Positions 17,436-25,096 of a DNA stretch of 64,000 nt are shown here, one piece after another; within the stretch, counting starts at the first letter, position 1, and the number at the start of each line of letters is the position of its first letter. Both the position numbers and the translations under genes were made by a program. Under the pieces are notes generated by a model that did not search any database, had not been told where the DNA came from, and worked only from the letters and a program-made list of their open reading frames with translations. The DNA is from Nitrospira sp. (GTDB taxonomy: Bacteria > Nitrospirota > Nitrospiria > Nitrospirales > Nitrospiraceae). The stretch lies in contig CP126122.1 in NCBI GenBank assembly GCA_030123565.1, forward strand, positions 1,499,001 through 1,563,000, given 5' to 3'.

Positions 17436-18485
17436 ATGGGAGCGCTGTCCTTGCGCCCGCACCTTCCCGCGGCTGCTCCGGCCGTACCGGACAAGGAACT
17501 CTCGCCTCTGGCCGTTCTGGTCGTCGACGACGAATCCTCCATCTGCACGTTGCTGGCCGAGATGCTGCAGTCCACCGGTCACAGGGTTCTCACGGCCGGC
17601 TCAGCCGAGGAAGCCTTGGCCTGCCTGCGCACGCATCAGATCGCCGTGCTGATCGTGGATGTGCAGTTGGCCGGAACCGACGGGATCGCCTTCTTGGAAC
17701 AAGCGCTGGAAGTCGACGGCCGTCTGCTGGGTATCGTCATGACCGGATACGGCAACATCGAACTGGCGGTGCGGGCTATGAAAGCCGGGGCGGCTGATTT
17801 CCTGGCGAAGCCTCTCCAGCTCGACCTGGTGCATGCGACCGTCTCCCGTTTGTTGGAACTCTATCGACTACGCCAGGAAAACACCCTGCTCAAGAATACG
17901 TTGATCAGATCCGGCAACCTCAGGTTGCGGACCGTGCCGCTGGCGGATTTCGGCCGAGGCAACAGACCGGTCGGCCCGGACGATGCGACGGAATTCGAAC
18001 GGGGTGTGGCCGAAGGGGAAAAACGGGCCGCTGAGCGGACGGCTGCGACGCGGCAGAAGGAGCAGGCGCTGACGTCGGCGCTCATGGCCCAGTTGGAGAA
18101 AACCTCCCGCAGCCTTCACGAGACGGTGGAGGAGGAAATCGCCTCGTTGTCGTTCATGATCGCGCAGAAGGTGGTGCGCGACCTGAGCGCAGCGAACCAC
18201 GAGGTGGTCTTGTCGCAGGTACGGGCGGCGCTCGCGCATTTGCACGAGAGCGGACTCGTACGGATTCGCGTCCATCCGTCGGACCTGCCGTTCCTGGAGT
18301 CGTCACGCGCCGCCTTGAGTCAGACACCGCACGGCCTGCTGAGCCTGAAATTTGAGACGGACCCTGGCATCAGTCCGGGAGGGTGCCTGGTGCAGGCGTC
18401 GAACCTGTCGATCGATGCGACGTTGGATTCGCAATTGCTTCGTTTAGGCGAAGCCTTACGAAAGCGGGAGGGCGGTGAAGCTTAG
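17436..18485 (+). CDS. fliH: CheY-like receiver fused to FliH (flagellar export ATPase regulator)
   Basis: A 349-aa fusion in the fliH position between fliG and fliI. Residues about 26-142 are a full response-regulator receiver: DDE acidic pocket near 33-35, phosphoacceptor Asp75 (VDVQLAG), Thr in IVMTGYG near 105 and Lys in LAKPL near 128. A helix-rich linker (LYRLRQENTLLKNTL) leads to about 180-345, a FliH-type region: charged coiled coil rich in Glu/Arg/Ala, then the FliH/HrpE signature (LSFMIAQKVVRDL ... VRIRVHPSDL ... GGCLVQ). FliH binds FliI and controls the export ATPase. All phosphorylation residues are present, so export could be under two-component control. The gene overlaps fliI by 11 nt. 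Confidence 0.88.
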   Translation: MGALSLRPHLPAAAPAVPDKELSPLAVLVVDDESSICTLLAEMLQSTGHRVLTAGSAEEALACLRTHQIAVLIVDVQLAGTDGIAFLEQALEVDGRLLGIVMTGYGNIELAVRAMKAGAADFLAKPLQLDLVHATVSRLLELYRLRQENTLLKNTLIRSGNLRLRTVPLADFGRGNRPVGPDDATEFERGVAEGEKRAAERTAATRQKEQALTSALMAQLEKTSRSLHETVEEEIASLSFMIAQKVVRDLSAANHEVVLSQVRAALAHLHESGLVRIRVHPSDLPFLESSRAALSQTPHGLLSLKFETDPGISPGGCLVQASNLSIDATLDSQLLRLGEALRKREGGEA

Positions 18486-19782
18486 CGAACGCCTCGAACA
18501 GGTCGAGCCGCTCTCCATCACGGGACGGGTGGCGCAGGCGGTCGGTATCGTCATCGAAGCCTCCGGCCCCTTCACCTCCGTCGGCGAGGTTTGCGAGATC
18601 ACTCGCGAGGGCGGCCACGGCGCCGTCATGGCGGAGGTCGTCGGGTTCCGCGAAGACCGTGTGTTGTTGATGCCGCTCGGGGAAATGCAGGGCATCGGGC
18701 CGGGCAGTCGCGTGGTCATGAAAGGACACGTCGCGTCCGTCCCGGTCGGACCGCAGATGCTGGGGCGAATTTTCGACGGCCTCGGCCATCCGCTGGATGG
18801 TCTCCCGCCCTTGCGCGCCGAGGTCCGTGTTCCGCTCCATGCCGCACCGCTCAATCCGTTGCACCGCGCCAGGATTACACAGCCGGTCGATCTGGGCATC
18901 CGGGCGATCAACGCCCTGTTGACCTGCGGGCAGGGCCAGAAGATCGGCGTCTTCGCAGGGTCAGGCGTGGGAAAAAGCGTCCTGTTGGGAATGATCAGCC
19001 GATATACCCAGGCGGATGTCAGGGTCATCGCCCTCGTCGGCGAGCGGGGGCGCGAGGTGAAGGAATTCCTGGAGCGCGACCTCACGCCAGAGGCCAGGGC
19101 CCGCTCCGTCGTGATCGTGGCGACCTCGGATCAGCCGCCTCTGGTGCGGATTCGCGGCGCGTTGGTGGCCACCGCCATCGCGGAGTATTTCCGCGACCGC
19201 GGCAAGCACGTGTTGTTGATGATGGATTCCCTCTCCAGGCTGGCCTATAGCCAACGGGAAGTCGGGTTGGCAGTCGGCGAGCCACCGACGACCAAGGGCT
19301 ACACGCCGTCGGTCTTCGCCCTGTTGCCTAAGTTGCTGGAGCGGGTCGGAACGGCTCAAAGCGGCGGCAGCATCACCGGCCTCTACACTGTGTTGGTCGA
19401 CGGAGACGACCTCAACGATCCGGTCGCCGACGCGGTGCGGTCCATTCTGGACGGGCACATCGTGCTCTCCCGCGAACTCGCCGCGCAGAATCATTTCCCG
19501 GCGATCGATATTCTGCACAGCACCAGCCGGGTCATGCGCGACATCGTCACCCCGGCCCATTATGCGGCGGCTCGTTTGCTGCTCGAACGCACGGCGCTCT
19601 ATCGCCGCTCGGAAGATTTAATCACATTGGGGGCCTATAAACCAGGCATGAGTAAAGAGTTGGATAAGGCCGTGGCGGCCCAACCTGACATTACAGGATT
19701 TTTACGGCAGGAGATCCGTGAGCCGGTCGGCTTCTCCCGTTCGATTGATGAACTGCTGGCGCTGGCAGGGAAAATTCAATGA
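18475..19782 (+). CDS. fliI: Flagellum-specific ATP synthase FliI
   Basis: A 435-aa export ATPase of the F1-beta/type III secretion class. Walker A is GVFAGSGVGKS at about 157-167. VALVGERGREV-type and LLMMDSLSRLAYSQRE motifs follow, and the catalytic region has GLYTVLVDGDDLNDP. The C-terminus forms the helical domain. Start is GTG 18475, inside the end of the FliH gene; a GGGAGGG lies very close to the start, so a slightly different start cannot be excluded. The end overlaps fliJ by ATGA. Confidence 0.95.
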   Translation: MKLSERLEQVEPLSITGRVAQAVGIVIEASGPFTSVGEVCEITREGGHGAVMAEVVGFREDRVLLMPLGEMQGIGPGSRVVMKGHVASVPVGPQMLGRIFDGLGHPLDGLPPLRAEVRVPLHAAPLNPLHRARITQPVDLGIRAINALLTCGQGQKIGVFAGSGVGKSVLLGMISRYTQADVRVIALVGERGREVKEFLERDLTPEARARSVVIVATSDQPPLVRIRGALVATAIAEYFRDRGKHVLLMMDSLSRLAYSQREVGLAVGEPPTTKGYTPSVFALLPKLLERVGTAQSGGSITGLYTVLVDGDDLNDPVADAVRSILDGHIVLSRELAAQNHFPAIDILHSTSRVMRDIVTPAHYAAARLLLERTALYRRSEDLITLGAYKPGMSKELDKAVAAQPDITGFLRQEIREPVGFSRSIDELLALAGKIQ

Positions 19783-20219
19783 ACATTGCGGCCCTTCGCG
19801 CCTATGCCTTGCAGCTCGAAGAGGTCGCCGGATTGGAGACGGCGGCGCTCGCCCGGGCCTTGCAGGAAGCCGTCGAGCAGATGGCGATGCTGGATTCGCA
19901 GGCCGGAGCGGATGCCGATCGTTATCTGTTGCAGGTGTTGCAAGGAACCACCGTCGATCAGGCCTCTGTGCATCTCGATGCAATGGACCGAGCCATCGTC
20001 GCCCGCAAGGAAATGGAACAGACGCAGGCCGTACTGCGGCAACAATGGGGGGCCAAACGGGATGAATTGCTCGAAGCAATACGTTATCGAAAGAAACTGG
20101 ACCTTCTCGCAGCGCGTGCCGTCCAAGAACAACGCCGGCGGCGAGACCGGCAGGATCAACAGCTGCTCGACGAGCGGGCCTGGCGGCGGGGTCCGTTGAG
20201 GACGGGAGAGGGGACATGA
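19779..20219 (+). CDS. fliJ: Flagellar FliJ-like coiled-coil protein
   Basis: A 146-aa, almost entirely helical protein with high Gln/Glu/Arg/Ala content and heptad character, as expected for FliJ, the central stalk-like chaperone-escort factor of the FliHIJ complex. Sequence motifs in this family are weak, so the call rests on length, composition and position between fliI and the motE-like gene. Overlaps both neighbours by ATGA. Confidence 0.75.
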   Translation: MNIAALRAYALQLEEVAGLETAALARALQEAVEQMAMLDSQAGADADRYLLQVLQGTTVDQASVHLDAMDRAIVARKEMEQTQAVLRQQWGAKRDELLEAIRYRKKLDLLAARAVQEQRRRRDRQDQQLLDERAWRRGPLRTGEGT

Positions 20220-20866
20220 CTGCGACCGGTTCATTCGCCATGGCTAGGAATCGAAAGAGGCGCCTCATCTCAATGACTCAGCTGATGGCCCGGTTGGTGT
20301 TGTTCCTCGTCGTCTGTACGACGACCGATCTGTCCGCAAATGAACCGGTCCAGGATGCGGCCGGCCAGAAGAATGAGACGCACAGAGAGCACCAACGGGG
20401 CACGGTCCAAGGACCGGCAATCGGCGCACCGCGTGAAATCTTCGAGATGTTGGAACAACGCAAGCGTCTCCTGGATAAGCGGGAGGCGGCCTTGCGCGAG
20501 GGCGAAACCCATCTTCTGGAACTGAAGGCAGAACTGGAACAGATCGTCACCCGTCATGAGCAACTGGTTGAGGCGGAAAAAAAACGCAACCAAGCGGCGG
20601 CAAAGGCCAAGGCGACGAGTGAAGGCGAGAAATCCAAGGATCCGAAGGACAGGGCCGGTCCACGCAACGTCAACCAGGCCCAATTGGCAAAAATTTATGA
20701 GACGATGCCGCCGGAAGAGGCCGCTGCGCGTTTGGAGCGGATGCCTGACCGGAAAGCCATGGAGGTGTTGCGGCTGCTCAAGGGCAAATCCGCCGGCGCT
20801 ATTCTCGCTGAAGTCAAACCGGAACGTGCGGCCCGCTTGACCGAACAACTCTTGACGACGCCGTAG
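20216..20866 (+). CDS. MotE-like periplasmic protein with MgtE-N-type domain
   Basis: A 216-aa protein with a membrane anchor/signal segment at about 22-40 (LMARLVLFLVVCTTTDLSA), a long charged coiled coil (about 70-125), a low-complexity Lys/Ala linker and a C-terminal helical domain starting YETMPPEEAAARLERMP, typical of the MgtE N-terminal repeat seen in MotE-type flagellar proteins. MotE stabilises the stator-associated protein MotC in some bacteria; here no motor stator gene is nearby. The ATG at 20216 overlaps the fliJ stop; an ATG further in (MTQLMARL) is an alternative start. Confidence 0.7.
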   Translation: MTATGSFAMARNRKRRLISMTQLMARLVLFLVVCTTTDLSANEPVQDAAGQKNETHREHQRGTVQGPAIGAPREIFEMLEQRKRLLDKREAALREGETHLLELKAELEQIVTRHEQLVEAEKKRNQAAAKAKATSEGEKSKDPKDRAGPRNVNQAQLAKIYETMPPEEAAARLERMPDRKAMEVLRLLKGKSAGAILAEVKPERAARLTEQLLTTP

Positions 20867-20892
20867 CCATACCACCCATCCGTTCCTGATCC

Positions 20893-20905
20893 GGCAGGTT
20901 TTGCC
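20893..20905. promoter_or_regulatory. Dyad GGCAG-GTT-TTGCC upstream of the fliK promoter
   Basis: An imperfect 13-bp palindrome sharing 11 of 13 bases with the site at 13432-13444 and centred 103 nt before the -24 GG of the fliK promoter. It also lies 27 nt after the preceding stop codon, so a hairpin for the upstream operon is an alternative. Confidence 0.3.
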
Positions 20906-21000
20906 CTGCGCTCCTGCAGAAACTTCCTCCTCCAAGTCTTTCGTTCGGACAGACTCCACAAAAATCGCGCGTCATCCAAGGTTTTGGAATCGCTCATCAA

Positions 21001-21016
21001 CGGCACGACCTTTGTA
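21001..21016 (+). promoter_or_regulatory. Candidate sigma-54 promoter of fliK-flgD-flgE
   Basis: CGGCACG, four bases, TTGTA. The -24 half matches GGCACG completely, the spacing is right, and it ends 38 nt before the fliK ATG. The -12 half has GT where sigma-54 promoters nearly always have GC, so activity is uncertain. Confidence 0.5.
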
Positions 21017-21054
21017 AAGGACCTCCCTGGCTGCTCACTGGATCAGGAATACCT

Positions 21055-22605
21055 ATGGCGACCGATCTTCAACCCCTTGGCAACCGACTTCCGAATCAGG
21101 GGACCAACTCCGCCTCGGAACTGCGCGACCGTTACGATGGGTCCCAGCGCGCATCGTCTCCCGAGCGGTTCGATTCCATGCTTGAACAGGCAGAAGCGCG
21201 CCGGTCCGGCAGTGGACGGGAATCATCAGAGAGCCGCAGGGCTCCTGCAGCATACATGCAGGGGAGAGGCAGTTCCCCCGCGGCTTGCCCCGCCGAGAGG
21301 GACAAGTGGAGTGCTCCCGTCGAGAACAGGCATGAACGGTCGAGGATTGAGGATCATCCTGCAAGTGAAAAGGAAGCCGTAAGGACCTCCGACCCTGAGC
21401 GGGATAAAGACGATGTCACAGAACGTCAGGACGACCCGGACGATGGAAGCACAGTGCGACAGGAGCAGCTCCTTGCCGCTGTCGTTCCTCCGATCGTGGC
21501 GAGCGAGCCGATCGTCGTTCAGACAACCGCTGCTTCCGACCAGTCGGCCCTGTCCGAAAAAGCTCCGGTTCTTTCTGTTTCTGCGCCGACTGGTGAGGCT
21601 CCTGTCCAGGCCGCATCGGCATTGCCTGCATCGGTGACACAGGGGCAGGCGACCGGCAAGGAAATCACGGATGATCCTGTCCAGACGCAGGCCACTTCGA
21701 CCAAGGCAGCGGATATCCATGGGACGGCTGCCGGCACGGCCGATGCGTCGTTTCCTTCCCACTTGCAGGGACAAGTTGTCACCGATGAAACGGCGATGAG
21801 TCTACCGGAGATGCCGGCGACTGAGTCCGCGAAGGGGTCTGATGGAACCAAGGCCGTCGCGGCCTTGCTCCGGGCGGGAGAACTCAAGGCCTCGCCTGCC
21901 GTCGTCGCCGATCAGACCGACCTTGCACCGGTTCCAGATGTGGTCATGCGCCCCGGTCCGTTTTCCGAGAGCCAGGGCGCGTGGAGTTCCGAACAGTTTT
22001 CGAAGGGGGGCCAGCAACAATTTTCGGATGCCTCCGGTGAGGGCGTACCATCGAAATCCCACCCTCTGTCAACCGATGACGGAACCATTCGGCCGCTGTT
22101 TCTCGATCGAGCCGGCGGCATGGGCCAAGCTGTTCCACCTTCCAACGACGGCGCCTCCGGACGAAGCGATGCGGGAACCGTGACGATCCAACGCGCATCC
22201 GAATCTGAACGGATGACCGAGCTTCGAGGAGCTTCGCCGTTCGCTCAGACGGTCACGGTGGATTTGGACCCCTTGGACATGGGACCGTTGCGGATCCGCG
22301 TCATGATGTCGGATCAAACCGTCCATGCCCATATCAGAACCGAACATGGCGAACTGGGACAGGGGCTGTTGCAACAGGGCCAGTCGTTGGAGTCGTCGTT
22401 GAGGACGACCGGCCTGGAAATGGGAATGTTGCGGGTGACGGTGGATCAACAACAGGGGCGGGGCGATAACGCCTGGATGTTCCAGCAGCAACAGGGGCGA
22501 TCACTTCCGGCATCCGGTCAACCGACGACGCCGGGAGAAGAGGAGCGCACCGCGCGGATAGGAAACAGTTCGCACAACAGCGGGGGCGTGAGTATTTTTG
22601 CCTGA
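21055..22605 (+). CDS. fliK: Flagellar hook-length control protein FliK
   Basis: A 516-aa secreted ruler protein. The N-terminal 380 residues are low-complexity, rich in Ser/Ala/Thr/Pro/Gln/Asp, as usual for the FliK ruler. The conserved C-terminal substrate-switch domain (about 395-480) contains VTVDLDPLDMGPLRIRVMM and SSLRTTGLEMGML. Shine-Dalgarno CAGGAA precedes ATG 21055. It begins a new transcription unit after a 188-nt gap with a sigma-54-like element, followed directly by flgD and flgE. Confidence 0.92.
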   Translation: MATDLQPLGNRLPNQGTNSASELRDRYDGSQRASSPERFDSMLEQAEARRSGSGRESSESRRAPAAYMQGRGSSPAACPAERDKWSAPVENRHERSRIEDHPASEKEAVRTSDPERDKDDVTERQDDPDDGSTVRQEQLLAAVVPPIVASEPIVVQTTAASDQSALSEKAPVLSVSAPTGEAPVQAASALPASVTQGQATGKEITDDPVQTQATSTKAADIHGTAAGTADASFPSHLQGQVVTDETAMSLPEMPATESAKGSDGTKAVAALLRAGELKASPAVVADQTDLAPVPDVVMRPGPFSESQGAWSSEQFSKGGQQQFSDASGEGVPSKSHPLSTDDGTIRPLFLDRAGGMGQAVPPSNDGASGRSDAGTVTIQRASESERMTELRGASPFAQTVTVDLDPLDMGPLRIRVMMSDQTVHAHIRTEHGELGQGLLQQGQSLESSLRTTGLEMGMLRVTVDQQQGRGDNAWMFQQQQGRSLPASGQPTTPGEEERTARIGNSSHNSGGVSIFA

Positions 22606-22616
22606 TCGGAGGACAA

Positions 22617-22907
22617 ATGGATATCAGCAATGTGATCACGCAGACGACACCGACAGATTCATCCACACCGGCCAGCAACGGTCCGAAAACACTGGGACAG
22701 AGTGATTTTCTGAAACTGCTGGTGACCCAGCTTCAGAATCAAGATCCGCTGAAGCCGGTCGACAATCAGGAGTTCATCGCACAGACGGCGCAATTTTCCC
22801 AGTTAGACCAGATGACGAAGCTGGTCTCTCTTATGGAAAAGAGCGTGGCGCTTCAGGAAGCGGCGCAGAATACAACCGCCGCCACAACCACACCGGCCGC
22901 GTCCTAG
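22617..22907 (+). CDS. flgD: Flagellar hook cap protein FlgD, minimal form
   Basis: A 96-aa hook-cap scaffold. The conserved N-terminal core is present (LGQSDFLKLLVTQLQNQDP and the NQEFIAQTAQFSQLDQM segment), but the C-terminal Ig-like/tudor domains of the usual 220-aa proteins are absent; the protein ends in an Ala/Thr tail. The stop is genuine, with no continuation in other frames before flgE. Minimal FlgD proteins occur in several phyla and still assemble hooks. The ATG at 22617 follows a GGAGGA Shine-Dalgarno. Confidence 0.9.
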   Translation: MDISNVITQTTPTDSSTPASNGPKTLGQSDFLKLLVTQLQNQDPLKPVDNQEFIAQTAQFSQLDQMTKLVSLMEKSVALQEAAQNTTAATTTPAAS

Positions 22908-22978
22908 ATCAGGACCAGGCTATCGGTACGGGTGGAGCTTCGGGCCACGGCAGTATCGGCAACAAGGAGGAGAGAGTA

Positions 22979-24202
22979 ATGGGTATTTTAACCTCGATGT
23001 TCACCGCAGTCACCGGTTTGAGTTCCTACGGCAATGCCATGGGTGTCATCGGCAACAACATCGCCAACGTCGGCACGGCCGGATTCAAATCCAGCCGGGC
23101 GACGTTTTCGGAGCTGATCGCGACCAGTCTTGCTGGCGGGTCCGGCAGCGATCAAATCGGTCTCGGAGTGTACCTCAACGATGTTCAAACCAATTTTTCA
23201 CAAGGCTCCATGACCACCACGGGGAACACGTTCGATCTGGCCATCGACGGCAACGGTTTCTATCTCCTGCGCAACAGCACCGGCGCGAACCTCTATTCCC
23301 GCGCCGGTCAATTCAAGGTGGACAATCTGGGACAGGTCGTGGATGCCAGCGGCGCCTTACTCCAAGGCTACCAAGCCGACACCAACGGCAACATTACCAA
23401 TACGATCGGCGGCATCACGCTTTCGTCCAGCGCCGTCGCTCCCCAGGCGACCGGTACCGCCAGCATCCTCGGCAATCTCAACGCCAATGCGACCGCGCCG
23501 ACCGCAGCGTTCGCCACAACCGATGCCACGTCCTACAACTTTGCGACCGGTGTGACGTTCTATGATTCCTTGGGAAACTCCCATCAACTGCAGCTGTATT
23601 TTCGAAAGACCGCAGCAAATGCGTGGGGCGTCTACTCGCAGGTGGACGGTGGGGCCGCGACAGCTCAAACCAATATGACCTTTAGCGCAGCCGGCGCCGT
23701 GACGGCCGGCGGGACACAAACCGTCACGGCGGCGTTGACGAACGGTGCGACCACACCCCAGACCATGACGGTGGATCTTTCCGCGTTGACGCAATTCGGC
23801 TCGCCATCGGGGGTGATCAGTCAAACGCAAAACGGCTATTCGTCCGGCACTCTCGACAAAATCAGTGTCGATAAACAGGGCAAGGTCGTGGCGCAATTCA
23901 CCAACGGCCAGACCAGGGCCCTGGCACAAATCGTCTTGAACCGTTTTACGAATCCGGATGGGTTGGTCAACAACGGAGAAAACCATTTCATTGAAACCGT
24001 CGAGTCCGGGGCACCGGTGTCCGGCGCCCCGACCGTGAACGGGTTGGGCAGAATCCTGTCCGGGACCGTCGAGCAGTCCAACGTCGATCTCGGCAAGGAA
24101 TTCGTGGATATGATCATTACCCAGCGCGCGTTCCAGGCCAATTCACGGGCCATCACGACCAGCGACGAAATGTTGCAGGAACTCGTGAACCTCAAGCGCT
24201 AA
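22979..24202 (+). CDS. flgE: Flagellar hook protein FlgE
   Basis: A 407-aa hook subunit. The N-terminal rod/hook signature is at about 20-40 (VIGNNIANVGTAGFKSSRATF). FDLAIDGNGFYLL and the Thr/Ala/Gly-rich surface domains follow, and the C-terminal helix has the hallmark SNVDLGKEFVDMIITQRAFQAN. The ATG at 22979 has AAGGAGGAGAG upstream. It is followed by a strong intrinsic terminator, so it ends the fliK-flgD-flgE unit. Confidence 0.96.
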   Translation: MGILTSMFTAVTGLSSYGNAMGVIGNNIANVGTAGFKSSRATFSELIATSLAGGSGSDQIGLGVYLNDVQTNFSQGSMTTTGNTFDLAIDGNGFYLLRNSTGANLYSRAGQFKVDNLGQVVDASGALLQGYQADTNGNITNTIGGITLSSSAVAPQATGTASILGNLNANATAPTAAFATTDATSYNFATGVTFYDSLGNSHQLQLYFRKTAANAWGVYSQVDGGAATAQTNMTFSAAGAVTAGGTQTVTAALTNGATTPQTMTVDLSALTQFGSPSGVISQTQNGYSSGTLDKISVDKQGKVVAQFTNGQTRALAQIVLNRFTNPDGLVNNGENHFIETVESGAPVSGAPTVNGLGRILSGTVEQSNVDLGKEFVDMIITQRAFQANSRAITTSDEMLQELVNLKR

Positions 24203-24260
24203 CCGACAGGTCCCGGCGCGCCTCCATGAGCGCGCGCCGGGCTCGGGTCGGTAATTTTTA
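24202..24260 (+). terminator. Intrinsic terminator after flgE
   Basis: A GC-rich hairpin starts at the flgE stop: an outer ACCGAC/GTCGGT pair and a 10-bp inner stem CCCGGCGCGC/GCGCGCCGGG around a 10-nt loop, followed by AATTTTTA (T-run 24255-24259). Oriented for plus-strand transcripts. Confidence 0.85.
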
Positions 24261-24422
24261 CCTACTCGCTCTTTTCTCACCTTCCTCCTCGCTCTTTCCT
24301 TTCGTCAACATTCTGTCGGCCAGCGATTGGAGCGCGTCATCGTCCTGACAGGCGACGTCCGCGATGGATTGGTTCTGCGCTGCTTCTCCGGCGGATGAAG
24401 TGAAATCATTGTGATTGCTCAT
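24258..24422 (-). CDS. Possible small acidic protein antisense in the fliL leader, 54 aa
   Basis: A 54-residue hydrophilic frame (MSNHNDFTSSAGEAAQNQ ... KGKSEEEGEKRASR) fills the gap between the flgE terminator and the fliL promoter on the opposite strand. GAGG 11-14 nt before the ATG gives a weak Shine-Dalgarno. Composition is protein-like rather than the Arg/Pro-rich pattern of chance frames. No family is recognised. It could be a real small gene or chance. Confidence 0.3.
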   Translation of the reverse strand: MSNHNDFTSSAGEAAQNQSIADVACQDDDALQSLADRMLTKGKSEEEGEKRASR

Positions 24423-24472
24423 GATCCGCCATCCTCGACTTGAGTTCCCCTTGCTCACGATCGACCGTCTCG

Positions 24473-24488
24473 TGGCATATGCATTGCA
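24473..24488 (+). promoter_or_regulatory. Sigma-54 promoter of the fliL operon
   Basis: TGGCATA, four bases, TTGCA: nearly a perfect sigma-54 -24/-12 element with correct spacing, ending 42 nt before the fliL ATG. Confidence 0.8.
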
Positions 24489-24530
24489 CCACTGCCGATC
24501 CGCGACAAACACTGTCCGCAGGAGGGTCGT

Positions 24531-25070
24531 ATGGCAGAAGCAGCTGAAGAGAAAGTGCCAGTGGCGCCGACCGGGATTCCCATGAAGATGGTCATCATCC
24601 TCGTCGCAGGGACCTTGGTCCTCGGATTGGGCGGAGCCTTTGCGATGTTTAAGATGATGTCCGGATCCTCCGGAGAAAAACCTGCGGTTTCCGAAGACGT
24701 TGCGGAAAAGCCGGCTGGTCACGGGGCGGCCGAACCCAAAGAAGGGGGGCACGTTGCCGCAGGCGCAGCCGGAGCGATCGCCGACCTGGACCCCTTCATC
24801 GTCAACCTCGCCGATTCCCCCGAAGTGCGGTATCTCAAGGTGACGATGAAGCTGGAGATGGACAGTTTCGCTGCGGTCGAAGATGTCAAGGCGCGGACAC
24901 CGCAGATTCGCGACACGATCCTGGTGTTGTTGACCAGCTTGGATTCCGTCACCGCCCGTTCACCGCAAGGGAAACATAAGTTGCGCGAAGACGTGACCCA
25001 GCGCGTCAACGGTCTGTTGCCCAAGAAATCGGTCAAGTCGGCGTACTTCACGGAATTCGTCATTCAGTAG
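24531..25070 (+). CDS. fliL: Flagellar basal-body-associated protein FliL
   Basis: A 179-aa inner-membrane protein around the stator. It has a short cytoplasmic N-terminus, a single transmembrane helix at about 20-42 (MVIILVAGTLVLGLGGAFAMF), a Gly/Ala/Lys linker and a periplasmic FliL domain from about 83 (DLDPFIVNLADSPEVRYLKV) to the end (TEFVIQ). Length is typical. The ATG at 24531 has AGGAGG upstream. First gene of the export-apparatus operon. Confidence 0.93.
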   Translation: MAEAAEEKVPVAPTGIPMKMVIILVAGTLVLGLGGAFAMFKMMSGSSGEKPAVSEDVAEKPAGHGAAEPKEGGHVAAGAAGAIADLDPFIVNLADSPEVRYLKVTMKLEMDSFAAVEDVKARTPQIRDTILVLLTSLDSVTARSPQGKHKLREDVTQRVNGLLPKKSVKSAYFTEFVIQ

Positions 25071-25096
25071 CGCCTCGCCCGGTCTTCAAGGACGTC

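Noticed and set aside
22929..22950. Sigma-54-like GG-N10-GC doublet before flgE
   Set aside because: The -24 half is fair (GGTACG) but the -12 half reads GAGC; flgE is close behind fliK-flgD and is more simply co-transcribed.
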